Positions 24,691 to 36,133 of a stretch of DNA of 64,000 nt are shown here, one piece after another (position 1 is the stretch's first letter; every line of letters starts with the position of its first letter). Under the pieces are notes generated by a model that did no database searches, was not told the origin of the DNA, and worked only from the letters and a program-made list of their open reading frames with translations. This DNA comes from Blastomyces gilchristii SLH14081 (Eukaryota > Ascomycota > Eurotiomycetes > Onygenales > Ajellomycetaceae): contig NW_003101656.1 of NCBI RefSeq assembly GCF_000003855.2, positions 123,033-187,032 on the forward strand. Reading direction: 5' to 3'. Made by a program: the position numbers and the translations under genes.

Positions 24691-25538
24691 ATGCATGCAG
24701 TGTTGATATTCTTTGTATGCAGTTATTATATAATCTATATCAGAGATACATGCAGAAAACAGATCTTTATTGCTAGAAAGAATGATTACAGTGATTCTCT
24801 GTTTTCATATTATAAAGATAAGTTATTCTCATTTCTTTCTTCTCTCTTTTCTCTTCTTCTTCAACTCATCACTAAATTCAAGCTAGTATGAAAACTATTA
24901 AAACACTTCTAGAAACCCTCAAATTGAAGAGTATAGACTAATTAAATTTTAAATACAGAAGAATTAAATTACATTCAATATTACTAATTATTCATTCTGT
25001 CTCAATAAAATCACAGTCACATCTTTCTCTCTTCCTCTCAAACAAAACATGGCCTGTGAAAAGTGAGTATCACGCCAGGTCATAATGATCAACATGGCCC
25101 CAGCATGCAGGGCTGCATATGTGCAGTGTATGCTGGACTGAAAGACTGTGTGAGTTGTAAACTGATGCCAGCATTTCAGAGAGAGCTGTGTGATGTGAGA
25201 AAGCTGCAACTCTCAGCCACATGCACAGAGAGTGAATTGTTGCAGTAAGTGCATATGCATTGCATAAAAGTAACACTTTTTAATAATACTCAGTCTCTGA
25301 TATTATGAAAATAGAGTCTCTCTGTGAGATCTGTTTTTATCAGAAGTCAGAGAATCTTATATTCTTCAAGATCATCTTCACTCACCTTGTCTATGAAATT
25401 AATGAGAGAAATCATCAATTCCAGCATTCTGCTCTTGATATCATTCAAGTGGTAGCAGAGTTCACCCTGACCACACTTTTTAAGTGTATATTTTCTAAAT
25501 ATTCACATTTATACAGATATATACTGATTATTTATTAG
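24691..25538 (+). CDS. hAT-1 plus-strand gene, cysteine-containing, function unknown
   Basis: Three open pieces on the plus strand are conserved with hAT-2: 24691-24891 (hAT-2 45566-45766), 25063-25248 (45939-46124) and 25305-25538. The middle piece contains DCVSCKLMPAFQRELCDVRK and KLQLSATCTES, and stays open over 61 codons in both copies even though the DNA has changed. It ends at a good GTAAGTG donor followed by an acceptor ending CTCAG, so the third piece (IESLCEICFYQKS) may be the next exon. I do not recognise the family. The Cys pairs suggest metal binding. The exact exon joins and the start are not settled. Confidence 0.35.
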
Positions 25539-25667
25539 ATAATGTTAAGACAATAACTTATTACAGCTGTGTTACTCTCACTGTGAGAGATACACAGTTA
25601 GTAATGAACATTGTGAAGACTCTGAGAAGTGAGTATTTTGAGAATACTACAGCTCTGTGATCTTGAT

Positions 25668-25795
25668 TTTTTTTATTTTTATTTTTTGTTTTTTTCTTTT
25701 TCTTTTCTTTTTTTTTTTTTTTATTCATTCTGATTTTTTCTTGTTTTTGTTTTGTTTTTTATTTTTTGTTTTTTTTTTTTGTATTTTATATTTTT
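25668..25795. repeat. T-rich tract in hAT-1
   Basis: A 130-base stretch made almost only of T with G, A or C interruptions is visible; hAT-2 has its equivalent at about 46540-46670. It lies near the right end of the element and could affect chromatin or slippage. Its function is unknown. Confidence 0.85.
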
Positions 25796-26177
25796 TTCAT
25801 AATTAAAATTATATGAATTATAATCTATATTTAGAAAAGTAATGATATTTAATAACACTCTCTGTTGAATTTTCAATAAATGAGTACTATGTTATGATAT
25901 TATGTAAGTGAGAAGTGATTTCATAATCTCATTTGATGCCATTCTCAATAATGAGATCAGAATGAAAATGTGACTAAGAATTCAAATATATTCTTTATTC
26001 AGAACTAGATTTTTATTTGAAAAGTGAATCTGAGACCTTTAATATTTGAAATAACATGATTTGAGATCAATGTGATGAACACAAACCATGACCAGAAGTA
26101 ATGCTTTTAGGCAATGTGACAACTGTAAAGTTTGGTCCTGGTCCCAGACACGGTCACACGGTCAGTCTAGGCATATT

Positions 26178-27410
26178 GCTGTGAACATCAAATGGAAATT
26201 GATGAATAATCACTGCTATTGATTATGCTACTGACTGGCCAGTTACAAAAGCAGTTTCAGAGATGACAGAGAAGATGGTGACAAAGTTTCTACATGATGA
26301 AATCTATGTCAACTATGAAATGCTGCATGAGATTCTAACTGATAACAGTGTGAACCTTGTGAGAGAAGTAGTGAGGCATTTCATAAGCCAGTTACAGACA
26401 AGATATTATAGAACAATATTATATCATTCACAGATGAACAGGAAGATGAAATACTTGAATGAAATCTTGAGCAACATGCTGACAAAATATCTAGTGAACA
26501 AGCCTACAAGACTATGAGATGAATATCTCAGACAGGCACTATTGACCATGCAGATTCGACAGTATGCAGTCTTCAAGCATTCACCATTCTACCTGTTGTA
26601 TGAATTGCATCCGCGCATCTCAGAGAATGCTTCAGAAAAGATGAGGGAGAAAACAACAGTCACAGACACAGAACCAAGATTGAAAGAGATCAGCGATGTA
26701 CATGCAAAAGCTAATGAGTTACTTCTGAATCAAGCAATTCAATCAAAAAGAATATGAGACTCACTTGTTCAGAAATTGAGTCTCAAGATGAGAACATGAG
26801 TTCTCATACATAATAAGAGTTCTGAGAAGTTTCAATCTAGATGATTTGAGTCATATAAAATACTCAAATCACATTCTCTGAGAATGTACATATTGAAAGA
26901 ATCAGAGAGACAGATCTTACACAACTTAATTAATAATTCACAACTTATGAAAGCAAAGATGTAAGATCTGAGTGAATTATGATTATTCACAGTACTATCA
27001 TCAGTGTTGAAAAAGAAGAAGCTTACAATTGAAAAGTCTCATGAAGTAAGAGAAATCATAGACACTTATGAATCAGATGATCTCACTTATTTCAATCTTT
27101 TCATAATTATAAGGAAAGAATGAGAAGTAATGAAGAAATCAGATGAATATCACACTTCAATAAGTAATAAGACTGTAGCCAGTCATATAATAATACATCA
27201 CAGACAGCAGGTGCAACACAGCAAAGAGCAGTCTCAAAGTGACAGACTTGCACATGAATCAGATCACAGAAGAAAAAGAAATTCAGAGTTGAATTTAACT
27301 GTTTACATCAGTTCAATTGCAGAGATTACAGAGAATAAACTATCTGAAACATCTGCAGATGTGTGAGACCAAGTCATCTCAATCTCTGAAGATGCTCAGA
27401 GATTGAGCAA
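26178..27410 (+). pseudogene. B1 integrase core and C-terminal end of pol
   Basis: Continuing after hAT-1, the frame reads IITAIDYATD, then FLHDEIYVNYEMLHEILTDN and ISQLQTRYYRT. These are the first two Asp positions of the integrase DDE triad. The Glu position appears as Lys (KMKYLNEIL). It is followed by HSPFYLLYELHPRI, typical of fungal gypsy integrases, and a GPYKxLKSH-like C-terminal domain read as ESYKILKSHSL. The B2 copy carries the same domains without interruption at about 60890-62340. Confidence 0.82.
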
Positions 27411-27779
27411 GGTTAGTTTCAATGAGCTGTTCACTGTAGTGATCTGAACAGGTGAAGAGAGACAGTATAATACATGAGACAGAATCACAAAAGATGAAAG
27501 CTGCTGAATCTAGTTATTAAACACTATATCATATAGAGATCATGTAAGAGTAGTAGTTAGCAGATAAAGAAAAAGTGTAAGAAAAGAAAAGAAATAATAA
27601 ATTAATCATCAACTGTAAGAGTCAGTCACAAAAGACTAATATTATTATACACATCTCATTCATTTTTATATGTCACACATTTAATCTATTTTCAACACCA
27701 CGCCATCTGAAAGATGTCAAAAATAAAGGAAATCTCAAAACTCGAGATCTGTAAGAAATTTGAGAGCTGTAAGTCACTC

Positions 27780-29463
27780 TTATAACAATATCACATACAT
27801 CTCTGATTTCTCTATCACTCTGTATATGACATTAATGTCATTTATCACAAGATTGACTGAAATGCCAATATAGAAATGCATACGCATACATGTAGAGAAA
27901 TTGAAGAAGAGTGCAGAACTCACAGAATCAGAAGTCAGAGCAGAGAGAACAAAGACAGAAGAAACAGAAGAGAGAGATACAGAACTGAACAAATAATGAG
28001 AGTCATCTGAGGCTGAATGCTTATAACTCAGTGTGTGCACAATCTTTCTCACAGAGAAAGAAGAGAAAGTGATGAGAGAAGCTTGAAGATAGAAGAGAGT
28101 AGTCTCAGTGATGTTATCATCTTTGATCAGAATGACCTCTGACATCAGAGCAACTAAGAATCATTATTAGTATACAAAAATTACAAAATCAGAAATGAGA
28201 ACAGTTACTGAATGAATACTCACTGATCTTAGAGTTATACATGTAATTACAACATGCATGAGGCTTCTCAGAAAGAGAGAGAGAGACACAGAGAAATGCA
28301 GAAAGTAGAACACAGCATGTGAACAGCTCATTCTCACAACAACATCTCAGACAAGGTGTACAAGCCTCACACCCGCAGATGTAAAAGAGTATAACATCTA
28401 TGTTTCTGTTCCTGAAAACACAGATATTCTTCACCTGCATCACAAAGTCAGATAATAAACATCAGAGAATAGGCTGATACAGATTGATTATTCTGAAGAT
28501 ATTCATCAGAGTAAATATACCTATAATATTGAATTTGACAGTTGTGAAAAGTTTCTTGATATCTGTGAATGTCACAACTTTGTATACAGTAAAACTCATA
28601 ATAATTTTCTCTAAGAACAGAAAAATCAGTGTCATAAAGAAAAGATAAAAAGAAAAAGACTTACAATCTTAACACTGTTGAGAGAGGGAATGATTTTCTG
28701 ATATGAATGAATAATTGTCTCATCATAAATATTTAAAACAAATGTAATAATCAGTGTTCATGACTGAGCTTCAGATAGTCATGTTATACACAGTCTTCAT
28801 ACAATAAATCATTCTGAAAGTCAGTAAGAAGGGCAGAAGTGTATACACTGAGAAACATGATTCATTAAGTCTACACAACATCTTCTTGAAATGAGGAGAG
28901 CTGATAACAAAAGCAGAGACAGCAAAACCAGGAGTAGCAGAAGTGAGAATTGTGAGAACAGGGGTAGCAGAAGCAGGAGAACCAGACACAGAGGCAAGTG
29001 TAGAAGATTGAGAAGCAGCAGAGAAAGAGACAGAGAGAGGAGTAGCAGAGAAAGAAGCAGCAGAAGAGGCAAGAAGAGACACAGAAGACTCAGTCATACA
29101 TGACACAGATAATTCCTTCATTATCATGTTCTTCAAGTTCTCAATCAATGATTCAATATCAGATTCACTATTATCAGCAGATGCAGATCTGTCAACACAT
29201 GAAGATTCTACATGAATAAAAATAAACATCAGCATCTGCATTCATGCAAAATCATGCCAGAAACATGATCAGAAACTCACTGAAGGAAATAGTTGAGAGT
29301 ATATGAGAAGGTGAAGAAGATATGTCATTTATAATAATATGTTCTGGTGATCATTAGAAGATAAACAAGTTCTGATCACATTTCACAACATATTATACTT
29401 ACTGCTAACAAACTGCTCAGTATGAACACTACAATGACACTTGTTGTGAGAACAGAGAGTCAT
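27780..29463 (-). CDS. B1 antisense multi-exon gene between pol and 3' LTR, unknown function
   Basis: On the strand opposite pol, I can join exons in phase. The first runs 29403-29463 (ATG at 29461-29463; CSHNKCHCS) and ends at GTAAGTA. The next starts at 29207 after ATGTAG and is Ser/Ala-rich with an acidic start (ADNSESDIESLIENL). A later exon ends at 28665 at GTAAGT. The next is 28224-28434, very Cys-rich (ICGCEACTPCLRCCCENEL). The last is 27780-28153 and stays open to a stop. The last intron (28154-28223) is 70 bases with GTGAGT, a TACTAAT branch site and TTAG. The join between the second and third exons is unresolved, and one stop (TGA at an expected Trp) lies in the third. The last exon is open and conserved in B2. 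No known domain is recognised. Confidence 0.4.
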
Positions 29464-29770
29464 TGCCAGAAATGTATACAATGTGATAGAGAGACAGATG
29501 AAAAGAGTTGAATAGAAGAAGAGATAGAAATCTTGAATAAGATGATGATATTCAATGATGACAATGATGAAGATGATAATTGAAGAATAAGAAAAGTTAG
29601 TGAATGAGTAATGTAATATAGTGAAAGTTTCTTTGTGAGAATGTATGCAAGATGCTAGCTGAATCAGAGATAGGTCACAAGATTATGAAACACTAGTGAC
29701 AAGCTAATCCACATGAAGCTAGAGCATATGACATGATCACATGAGTGTGACTGAATCTAGTGAGGGAGGA

Positions 29771-29949
29771 TGTGATTCAGAAGAATGTACAACTATCAGA
29801 TAATAACACAGCCACTTCTGAACTGCTAGTGTATGAATGTAAAGAGGGCTATAGCAGCCACTAATTAATTTAGTGTATGATATTACAATATATAAGAAGC
29901 CGGCGTACGCCTGTAATCGTACACTGACTTAAGCAACCTTTGAATCACA
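29771..29949 (+). repeat. B1 3' LTR
   Basis: A 179-base LTR, TGTGATTC to GAATCACA, followed by the TTTA target duplication. It is more decayed than the 5' LTR in its first half, while its second half keeps CpGs (ccggcgtacgcctg) that the 5' LTR lost, so the two copies were hit independently. Confidence 0.9.
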
Positions 29950-29953
29950 TTTA

Positions 29954-31080
29954 TCTGTATAAATGCAGCTTCAGTATTCACTGATCATTGAAATACTGAG
30001 TCTTTCTTAGTGAGATCTGTAAGTGATCTCATAATATCTAAGAAGTTTCATATAAATCACTGATAAAAGTTAGTAAATTCAATGAAGCTTTATACATCTT
30101 TCACAGTATACAGAGCTTCTCATTCAAGAATAACAGAGACTTTCTCAGAATTTATTCAAATCCTCTTATTAGCTTCTATAATAAAACTCAGATACTTAAT
30201 ACTCTTAACTTTAAAATCATACTTATTAATATCTATCAGTAGTTCTGCTTCTTATAGTCATTGTAATATCTTTTATACATACTCTTGATATTCTTTTCTG
30301 AATTCATCAGTGAAGATGAGAATATTATCTAGATAAGTAGATACAAACTCATTAAGAAAATCTCAGAGTACTCAGTTAATATACTTCTGAAATATACTGA
30401 GAGCATTAGTCAGTTCAAAGAGTGTGACTATTTATTTAAAGAGATTATAATATATTCAGAATACTGTAAGTCATTCATCTTCTTCAGTGATATGAATCTT
30501 ATGAAACATGATGATAATATCTAGTTTTATAAATCATTGAGCTTGTCTGATCTGTGCTAGAGTTTTATTGATAAGAGATAAAAGATATTAATCTTTCTTT
30601 GTCAATCTGTTCAGATCTCAGTAGTTCACACAGAATCAGAGTTCTGTATCTGATTTCTTTGTAAAGAGAATAGAGGCTGCAGTGAAAGAGTTGCTAATAT
30701 ATATAAATTCTTTATTTAACAGATTATTGAGTGTCTTTTGAAGAAGAAGAAGTTCATCTCAGAATATATTATAAAGAGAGTTTTATAACAGTTCAGAATT
30801 CTTATTATTCTTTTTCTTCAACTTGATACTGTGATTCACTTCAGAATCTCATAAGAAGAATATATTTATAATATTATCTTGTCAGAAGATATCTAGATAT
30901 TCATGATATTATTAAGAGAGTTTTGTACAAGAATCTGTTATTATAATATGAGATAATTTTTCTAGAGCCTTTTTGATATTGATCAGACTGATAGAATAGA
31001 TTGACACATGATTCTGCTATCAGTAATTCTTTCAGTGACTTCTTTTTCTGAGTATTTTGTAGATATTAACAGAGATCTGT
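29954..31080 (-). pseudogene. A1 reverse transcriptase, decayed
   Basis: The minus strand reads ASILFTKKSD, FCVNYxDLNRLTKKDxYLL, MFHKIHITEEDE, LTNALSIFQKYIN and a catalytic box YLDNILIF at about 30318-30340 (YLDD with the second Asp changed to Asn). Past it comes the connection region with SFIEFTNFYQxFI. This is a Ty3/gypsy reverse transcriptase of the fungal chromovirus kind. The frame is interrupted by several TGA and TAG codons. Confidence 0.85.
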
Positions 31081-31184
31081 GTCAGATCAATAGTCTTATG
31101 AATGTCATCTTCATAAATTCTATTATTATTAGAGAATATCAAGCTTCTGTTTTAAATATTCAATAAGATGTCTTATTCAGATAG

Positions 31185-31478
31185 TCAGACAAGTTCTAAC
31201 ATAAGATTATAATCAAGATTATTAACTTCATATACATAGGCATCTTCACATTGATGTTCTTTTACATCTATGATCAGCTTTATCATGTAACAGGTACAAA
31301 TGTCTTTTAAATCATCAAATTCTGTAAGAAGTTGAGGTTTTGATAAAGGAATACACTGAAGGTTATAATATCTTATAACTGAAGATTTTATCATTGTATA
31401 GTGACATAGACTGCTGTCTATCATGGCTTTCATATTATATATATTATCAATTACAGTAGATACAAGAATTGTATTCAT
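31185..31478 (-). pseudogene. A1 protease region
   Basis: An open stretch of 97 codons contains NMKAMIDSSLCHYTMIKSS, which fits a retroviral-type aspartic protease active site ALIDSGAxxN with Gly changed to Ser. It lies between gag and the reverse transcriptase as expected. It is part of a longer decayed pol frame. Confidence 0.6.
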
Positions 31479-31599
31479 TGTTATCTTCTCTTCAAATCAT
31501 TGTCATCTGATCTCTTCAAGCTCCTGTTTATGAATTTGAATAGAAGTTAATCTTTTCTCTGTTTTACTGAGACATTCTTATAGTTATCTTCTGAATCTT

Positions 31600-32750
31600 T
31601 CTCTAATGTAACATGATTGATATGAACAGACACTGATTCATTCTTTGAATAAGAAGATGCTGATCTTTCTCTTGAGTATGAAGATACATAGATTGATCAG
31701 CAGTTGAAAGCAATGTGTTCTGATCAGTTACAGTTAATGCACACTTCATATTAACATTAATCAGCAACTTCTTCAGAAGTGATTTCAGATACTCAGAAGC
31801 CTGTCTGAACAGCAGAGACTCTTGCTTGTGTGTAGACATTCAAGTCTACTCAATTCATGACATCTGTATTATTGTTATTTCTCAGCACAGGTGTATAAGT
31901 CACTGAGATGTAATATCTTCTATCACTGTTCTGTATATTCTTGAGCTTAGTAAGACAGTTATTCATTGTCTGAAGCTGTGTGCAGAAGTCTTTATAAGTC
32001 TGATCTTCATCTGCACTTACAAGAGCTTGTAAGAGTTTAAAAGTTAATGTCTTCTTAAGCATGCTAATCTTTATTCAATTCTCTCAAGATTAATCATCTA
32101 CTTCTAGAATCTTGATATTGAAGTCAGAGATGAATGTTGTAAGAGAAATGTTTCTCTGTCAGATACTCTGTAGTCAATCTAATGCTTTCTGTTGCATGAC
32201 AGTGTCTCAGAACAGAATATCAAGATATTTTATAATATTATCAGATATTCATAATACTGATTCACATGCTTTCATTTATGAATGAAACTTCTATTTCATG
32301 TGATCTTTCAATCATTCATTGATATATCAATCTTGATTGATTAATGAACTGATGACATCTTCATCTACACTCAGTTTTGTAAGTATTTTCATTCTTCATG
32401 ATGAGTAGAGAGTGAGATCAGAAGTATTGAAGTATATGAGAGTATCTAAGCATTCTTTCAGTGCTTTTGTATTCAATTCTGTAGATGTTGAAATCATATG
32501 AGTCAGTCATTGAATCTCTTTGTATTGACATTGTTAAGTTGCATGTATATCAGCTATTTATTGTTATTATAGTTTCAATATTGCTCAGAGTCACTGTGAT
32601 ACTGTATCTATACTTATATTCAGAGATTCTCTTATATTATTATTAGACATGATTATATCATTTATCAGATGTGTGATATCTGTGAAATTTGAAGAAGTAT
32701 AATTATATGAATATCTTATATGTCTGAATGTCAGAACTCTCAGATCTTTT
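31600..32750 (-). pseudogene. A1 gag, decayed
   Basis: The open pieces at 31850-32062 (SMLKKTLTFKLLQALV-type and YKDFCTQLQTMNN) and 31603-31839 fit the capsid region of fungal gypsy gag proteins, which have a conserved DFCxxLQ-like helix. They lie upstream of the protease in the right order. No clear zinc knuckle was found. Stops occur throughout the N-terminal half. Confidence 0.6.
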
Positions 32751-32958
32751 ACTGACATTCTCTTTGTAGAATCTTATTATGAGATCAGAGTGACTGATAA
32801 GCAGCTTCTATCTGAGAACTCAGTGTCTGCTTAACTATTTCTCTATTTCTTACACATTGTTACATGTTCAGATATCTCTTAATGAATAATTATTTCTGAT
32901 AAGAAGACAATGTGTGAATAATCATTTTCTAATAAGAAGATAATGAACATTTTTATAG

Positions 32959-33267
32959 TGTAAGAGGCCTACACTGAATAGATCAGTATAATATTGATAG
33001 GTCTTATATAACAAAGATAAAAACATTAGAGAAGAAAAGAAAGAGAAAGTGCGAGAATTGACAATTGAGGTGAATATTTATATGTGTATGTGGTGGTGTA
33101 TGCGGTGGAGCTTCGGGGCGGGAGAATATACACGCGTTCATAGCAGCCGAGGATCGGTGATTGAGAATGGCTGAGAATCGGAGTGTACGCATTCGAGAAT
33201 GAAGTGGTTGGAATCTGTGGAGTGTAACGGAATAGTCTATATGATTGATCGGGCGCAGCCCGCCACA
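32959..33267 (-). repeat. A1 5' LTR, CpG-rich copy
   Basis: A 309-base LTR with TG...CA ends (TGTAAGAGGCC to GCCCGCCACA on the plus strand). Its right half keeps most CpG and CpC sites, in contrast to the 3' LTR of the same element. Confidence 0.92.
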
Positions 33268-33716
33268 ATTGTGATACATCATCAGTCTCAGAGTGATAGA
33301 TAGTTAATAGATAATATATAATCTTGAGAACTTGACAGATTCTTGTTCAGAGAGTACTCATGAATTAACAGTCTCAGTCTGATATAATAAATCTCAGTAA
33401 CTCATACATCTGATAGAATGAACTCTATAAGAAGATCTTGATAACTTGTTTAATATTAATCTTATGATAAGATTTTAATATTATATCTTTACTTAGTTAG
33501 TTAATAATGATCAGAATATTCTTACAACTCTTACTCTCAGATAGATTAACAGTAAAGTCAATTACTATATCTTATCAGATTCTATCAGAGATATTGAGTA
33601 ATTTCAATAGATCTTTTCTACAGTTCTTTTATAAAATAATAGAAGAACAGTGATTACAGTTTCAGATAGAGTATCTGATACTGTTTAATATCTCAGATCA
33701 GTAGAACTCTCAGAAG
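33268..33716 (-). mobile_element. Gypsy A2, integrase-region fragment
   Basis: This matches A1 at about 14586-15024 (integrase region). Its left end is the ATTGT target duplication of A1 and its right end is the CTCAGAAG target duplication of hAT-2 (33709-33716). It is therefore the part of A2 between two later insertions. Confidence 0.85.
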
Positions 33717-34577
33717 TAGACTAGCCAGCGGGACCATGAATTTCACATTTGATCTCATTTGATCTGGTCTCATACATTTCTTGACGTGAGTCTCACCAGA
33801 ACCAAGTCTCAAAAAAATCGGAAAATGAATCATTTCTGAGAGAAATGGCATGAAAAATGACCAGATTTAATTGAAGAACAGTGAAATGAGAGTAATTTCT
33901 GAGAATAAACTGTGAAAGATGATCATTCTTTCAAAATCAGAATAAGACTGAGACTGAAGATCAAAATCAGTCTCATTCAGTTCATTCAGTGATTGCTTAT
34001 ATAATCAGAATTTGGTAACAATTATTGATAACACTTATGAAATAACTAAATACATTCTTGTGTAAGTTTATTCTTCACTTTCTTATAAAAACTACACTTC
34101 TCTGATATACTGTGATCAGAGATATTAAACTGTCTGATAATTTCATATTTTATAATCATGAGTTTCTTGATTGTTTCTTCTTATAATTGTTCTCAGTAAT
34201 AGTAATAAATATCTCAACTTAAGTTGAACTTTCACTTCATTTTCATCTCTGTTAATGAAATTGTCAGAATATCACATATTATCAGTCTAATAGTTGAATA
34301 TGTACTCTTAACAATTTTTCATAACTCTAGAATTGATTTGATGTGTAAATTCATCAGATCATCTTGAAGATAGCAGTCAAATTCAGTTTTATAAGCATGT
34401 AGTTTTGCCTGATTTTCAGTTACAATCAATGTATACAAGTTCTGTTTCAAAGTTAGTATTATAGTTCTATAAGATATGAAGTATTATCAAAGATTATTAC
34501 TTACTAGAGAATTGTATTTCACTATCTTCATATCTTGAACATCTGCTTATTCAAATCTCTGATAGTTAGCATTGTAG

Positions 34578-36133
34578 CCAACTTCAATGAAAAGCTGTCA
34601 TTCAACCGCTCCACCACGAACTCGCTCGATTTTTCGAATAAGAACCCGCCGATAGATCCATCGAAAAGCCCTCGATCATACAAGCATTTTGACCCCATCG
34701 CCGACCGCATACCCCATGTGGTGGTGGAGTTATCCAGCCAAATGTGAACCAGATGTTGTTCAGAACTCCTGCGTGGGATTATCCCTCATTCTCCCCTATC
34801 ACACCACAACCCCAGGCCAAATTGCCATACAAATTGTAAGGGGAAGAGACCTAGCTGTATACATCAATCTTCTTGATTTTGGAAGATCCCTGATCTGTAG
34901 TTATGGAGATATCTGAGGAGTGATCTCTATGAAAACCCTGTCCATCTTTGATGTTTCAAAACACTAACACCAAGTCCCACCCTCATATCACCCTTCTCAA
35001 TCTGGCCCATCCTCAGTAGAAAAATACAAAAAGATACCTCAGTGATAATATCAAGTACATAATTAACAGACAATGAGTTAACAGCATATCAACAACTATA
35101 AAATCAGTATATCTCAAGATCTGACTGAGCCTTTGATCCCTGCACAGTGAGATATATTAAATCTAGTTTTAATATCTCAATATTCAATAGATTCTGTAAG
35201 AGATTGAGAACAGTAATACTAGATTTCTATTAAATTTAAGAATTAACTCTATATTAATATAATCATTGACAAAGTCTTCTATTTTGAGATATAAATAACC
35301 AGTTTCTCTACATCTCACTAACAATATTTATATTATTATATAGAAACAGACTTATATTCTCTATAATATCAAGACTCTGAAGAGAGAAAGTCTTGATAGA
35401 GAGTATATAGTAGTGTATATCTTAGCAGTTTCTATCTTATTCTTCTGCAGCAGTTAATGCAAAAAAAAAAAAAACATCTTAGAAATAGTTTTTTACTTCT
35501 CTTGAAAAAGTAAGGTGTTTTTCTCTGAGGTTTACACAATATTCTTACAAAGAATTAAAAACAGAGTTATTTTCTGTTATAATTTCATATTCTTTTAAGT
35601 AAGAATTACTTTTTCAGTGATTGAAGAGCTTTTATTAATACTTAATTCTTTTTTACACTCTTTATTAACTGATTTGAGTTGCATACTTATTGTGTGAGAA
35701 GAATTGAATGATTTAGAATAAAATTAAATAGTTTTAATCAATTTCTCTGCAAAAAATTGATTTATTTTTTATCAGTTTTTCTCTCAAAAACTGTCATATT
35801 ATCTGATTTACTATTAATTGATATCATACTTTTTCTCACTGTATCTCAAGAAAGAGATTATAAAGATTTTATTGATTTATCTTAAAAATCAATTTTAGTT
35901 TATTAGATTCTCTTCAAAAATCTAATCTAGTTACTTACCTAGTGTGAAAAAAATCAGGTATTTATATATAAAAGTCTGCTAGTCTTCTTTTGAAATAGTC
36001 TGATCAACTTTTCAATTGAAAACAGGCTTAGAAATCTCTTAATTGAAACAGTCTGATCAACTTTTCAATTTAAAAGAGTTTAATAAATATCTCAATTGAA
36101 TTAGTCTGATTAACTTTTCATTGAGTAAGAATA
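34578..36133 (+). other. LINE-2 5' untranslated region
   Basis: No convincing gene. The first 410 bases (to about 34990) have much higher GC than the rest and keep many CpGs. The same is true in LINE-1 (4730-5139). An A-tract lies at 35461-35475 (T-tract at 4263-4278 in LINE-1). The region presumably holds the internal promoter. The small open frames in it (34535-34747, 34689-34916) are not supported. Confidence 0.6.

Larger units (their letters stand above)
20360..26169 (-). mobile_element. hAT-1: hAT DNA transposon with accessory genes
   Basis: This 5810-base element has imperfect terminal inverted repeats (left TAGACTGGCCG, right complement TAGACTGACCG) and a perfect 8-base target duplication GGCATATT at 20352-20359 and 26170-26177, the size diagnostic of hAT elements. 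The uninterrupted B2 copy shows the empty site at about 60985-61005. It carries a transposase gene (minus), a second spliced minus-strand gene with a zinc-cluster-like start, and a cysteine-containing plus-strand open region. The strand given is that of the transposase. hAT-2 (33717-47040) is a second copy with a different target duplication. Confidence 0.93.
15879..29949 (+). mobile_element. Gypsy B1: Ty3/gypsy LTR retrotransposon with antisense gene, split by hAT-1
   Basis: A plus-strand LTR element. The LTRs are 179 bases each (15879-16057 and 29771-29949), begin TGTGRTTC and end GAATCACA. A 4-base direct repeat TTTA flanks it at 15875-15878 and 29950-29953. A polypurine tract (AGTGAGGGAGGA) touches the 3' LTR. 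Order: long leader, gag with zinc knuckle, protease, reverse transcriptase, RNase H, integrase (split by hAT-1 at 20360-26169), then a 2.4 kb region with a minus-strand gene. Without hAT-1 it is about 8.3 kb. A second copy, B2, lies at 56528-64000. Confidence 0.9.
13511..33267 (-). mobile_element. Gypsy A1: chromodomain Ty3/gypsy LTR retrotransposon, split by B1
   Basis: A minus-strand LTR element with both LTRs 309 bases long (5' at 32959-33267, 3' at 13511-13819) and a perfect 5-base target duplication ATTGT at 13506-13510 and 33268-33272. Order along the minus strand: gag (about 31600-32750), protease, reverse transcriptase (to 29954), then the B1 insertion, then RNase H, integrase and chromodomain (15878 down to about 13850). 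Without B1 it is about 5.7 kb, a normal chromovirus length. All frames contain stops. It sits inside A2, an older copy of the same family in the same orientation. Confidence 0.9.

Noticed and set aside
28891..29103. Arg/Ser-rich plus-strand frame in gypsy B
   Set aside because: It is the complement of the Ser/Ala-rich exon of the antisense gene and lies in low-complexity purine-rich DNA; it has no independent support.
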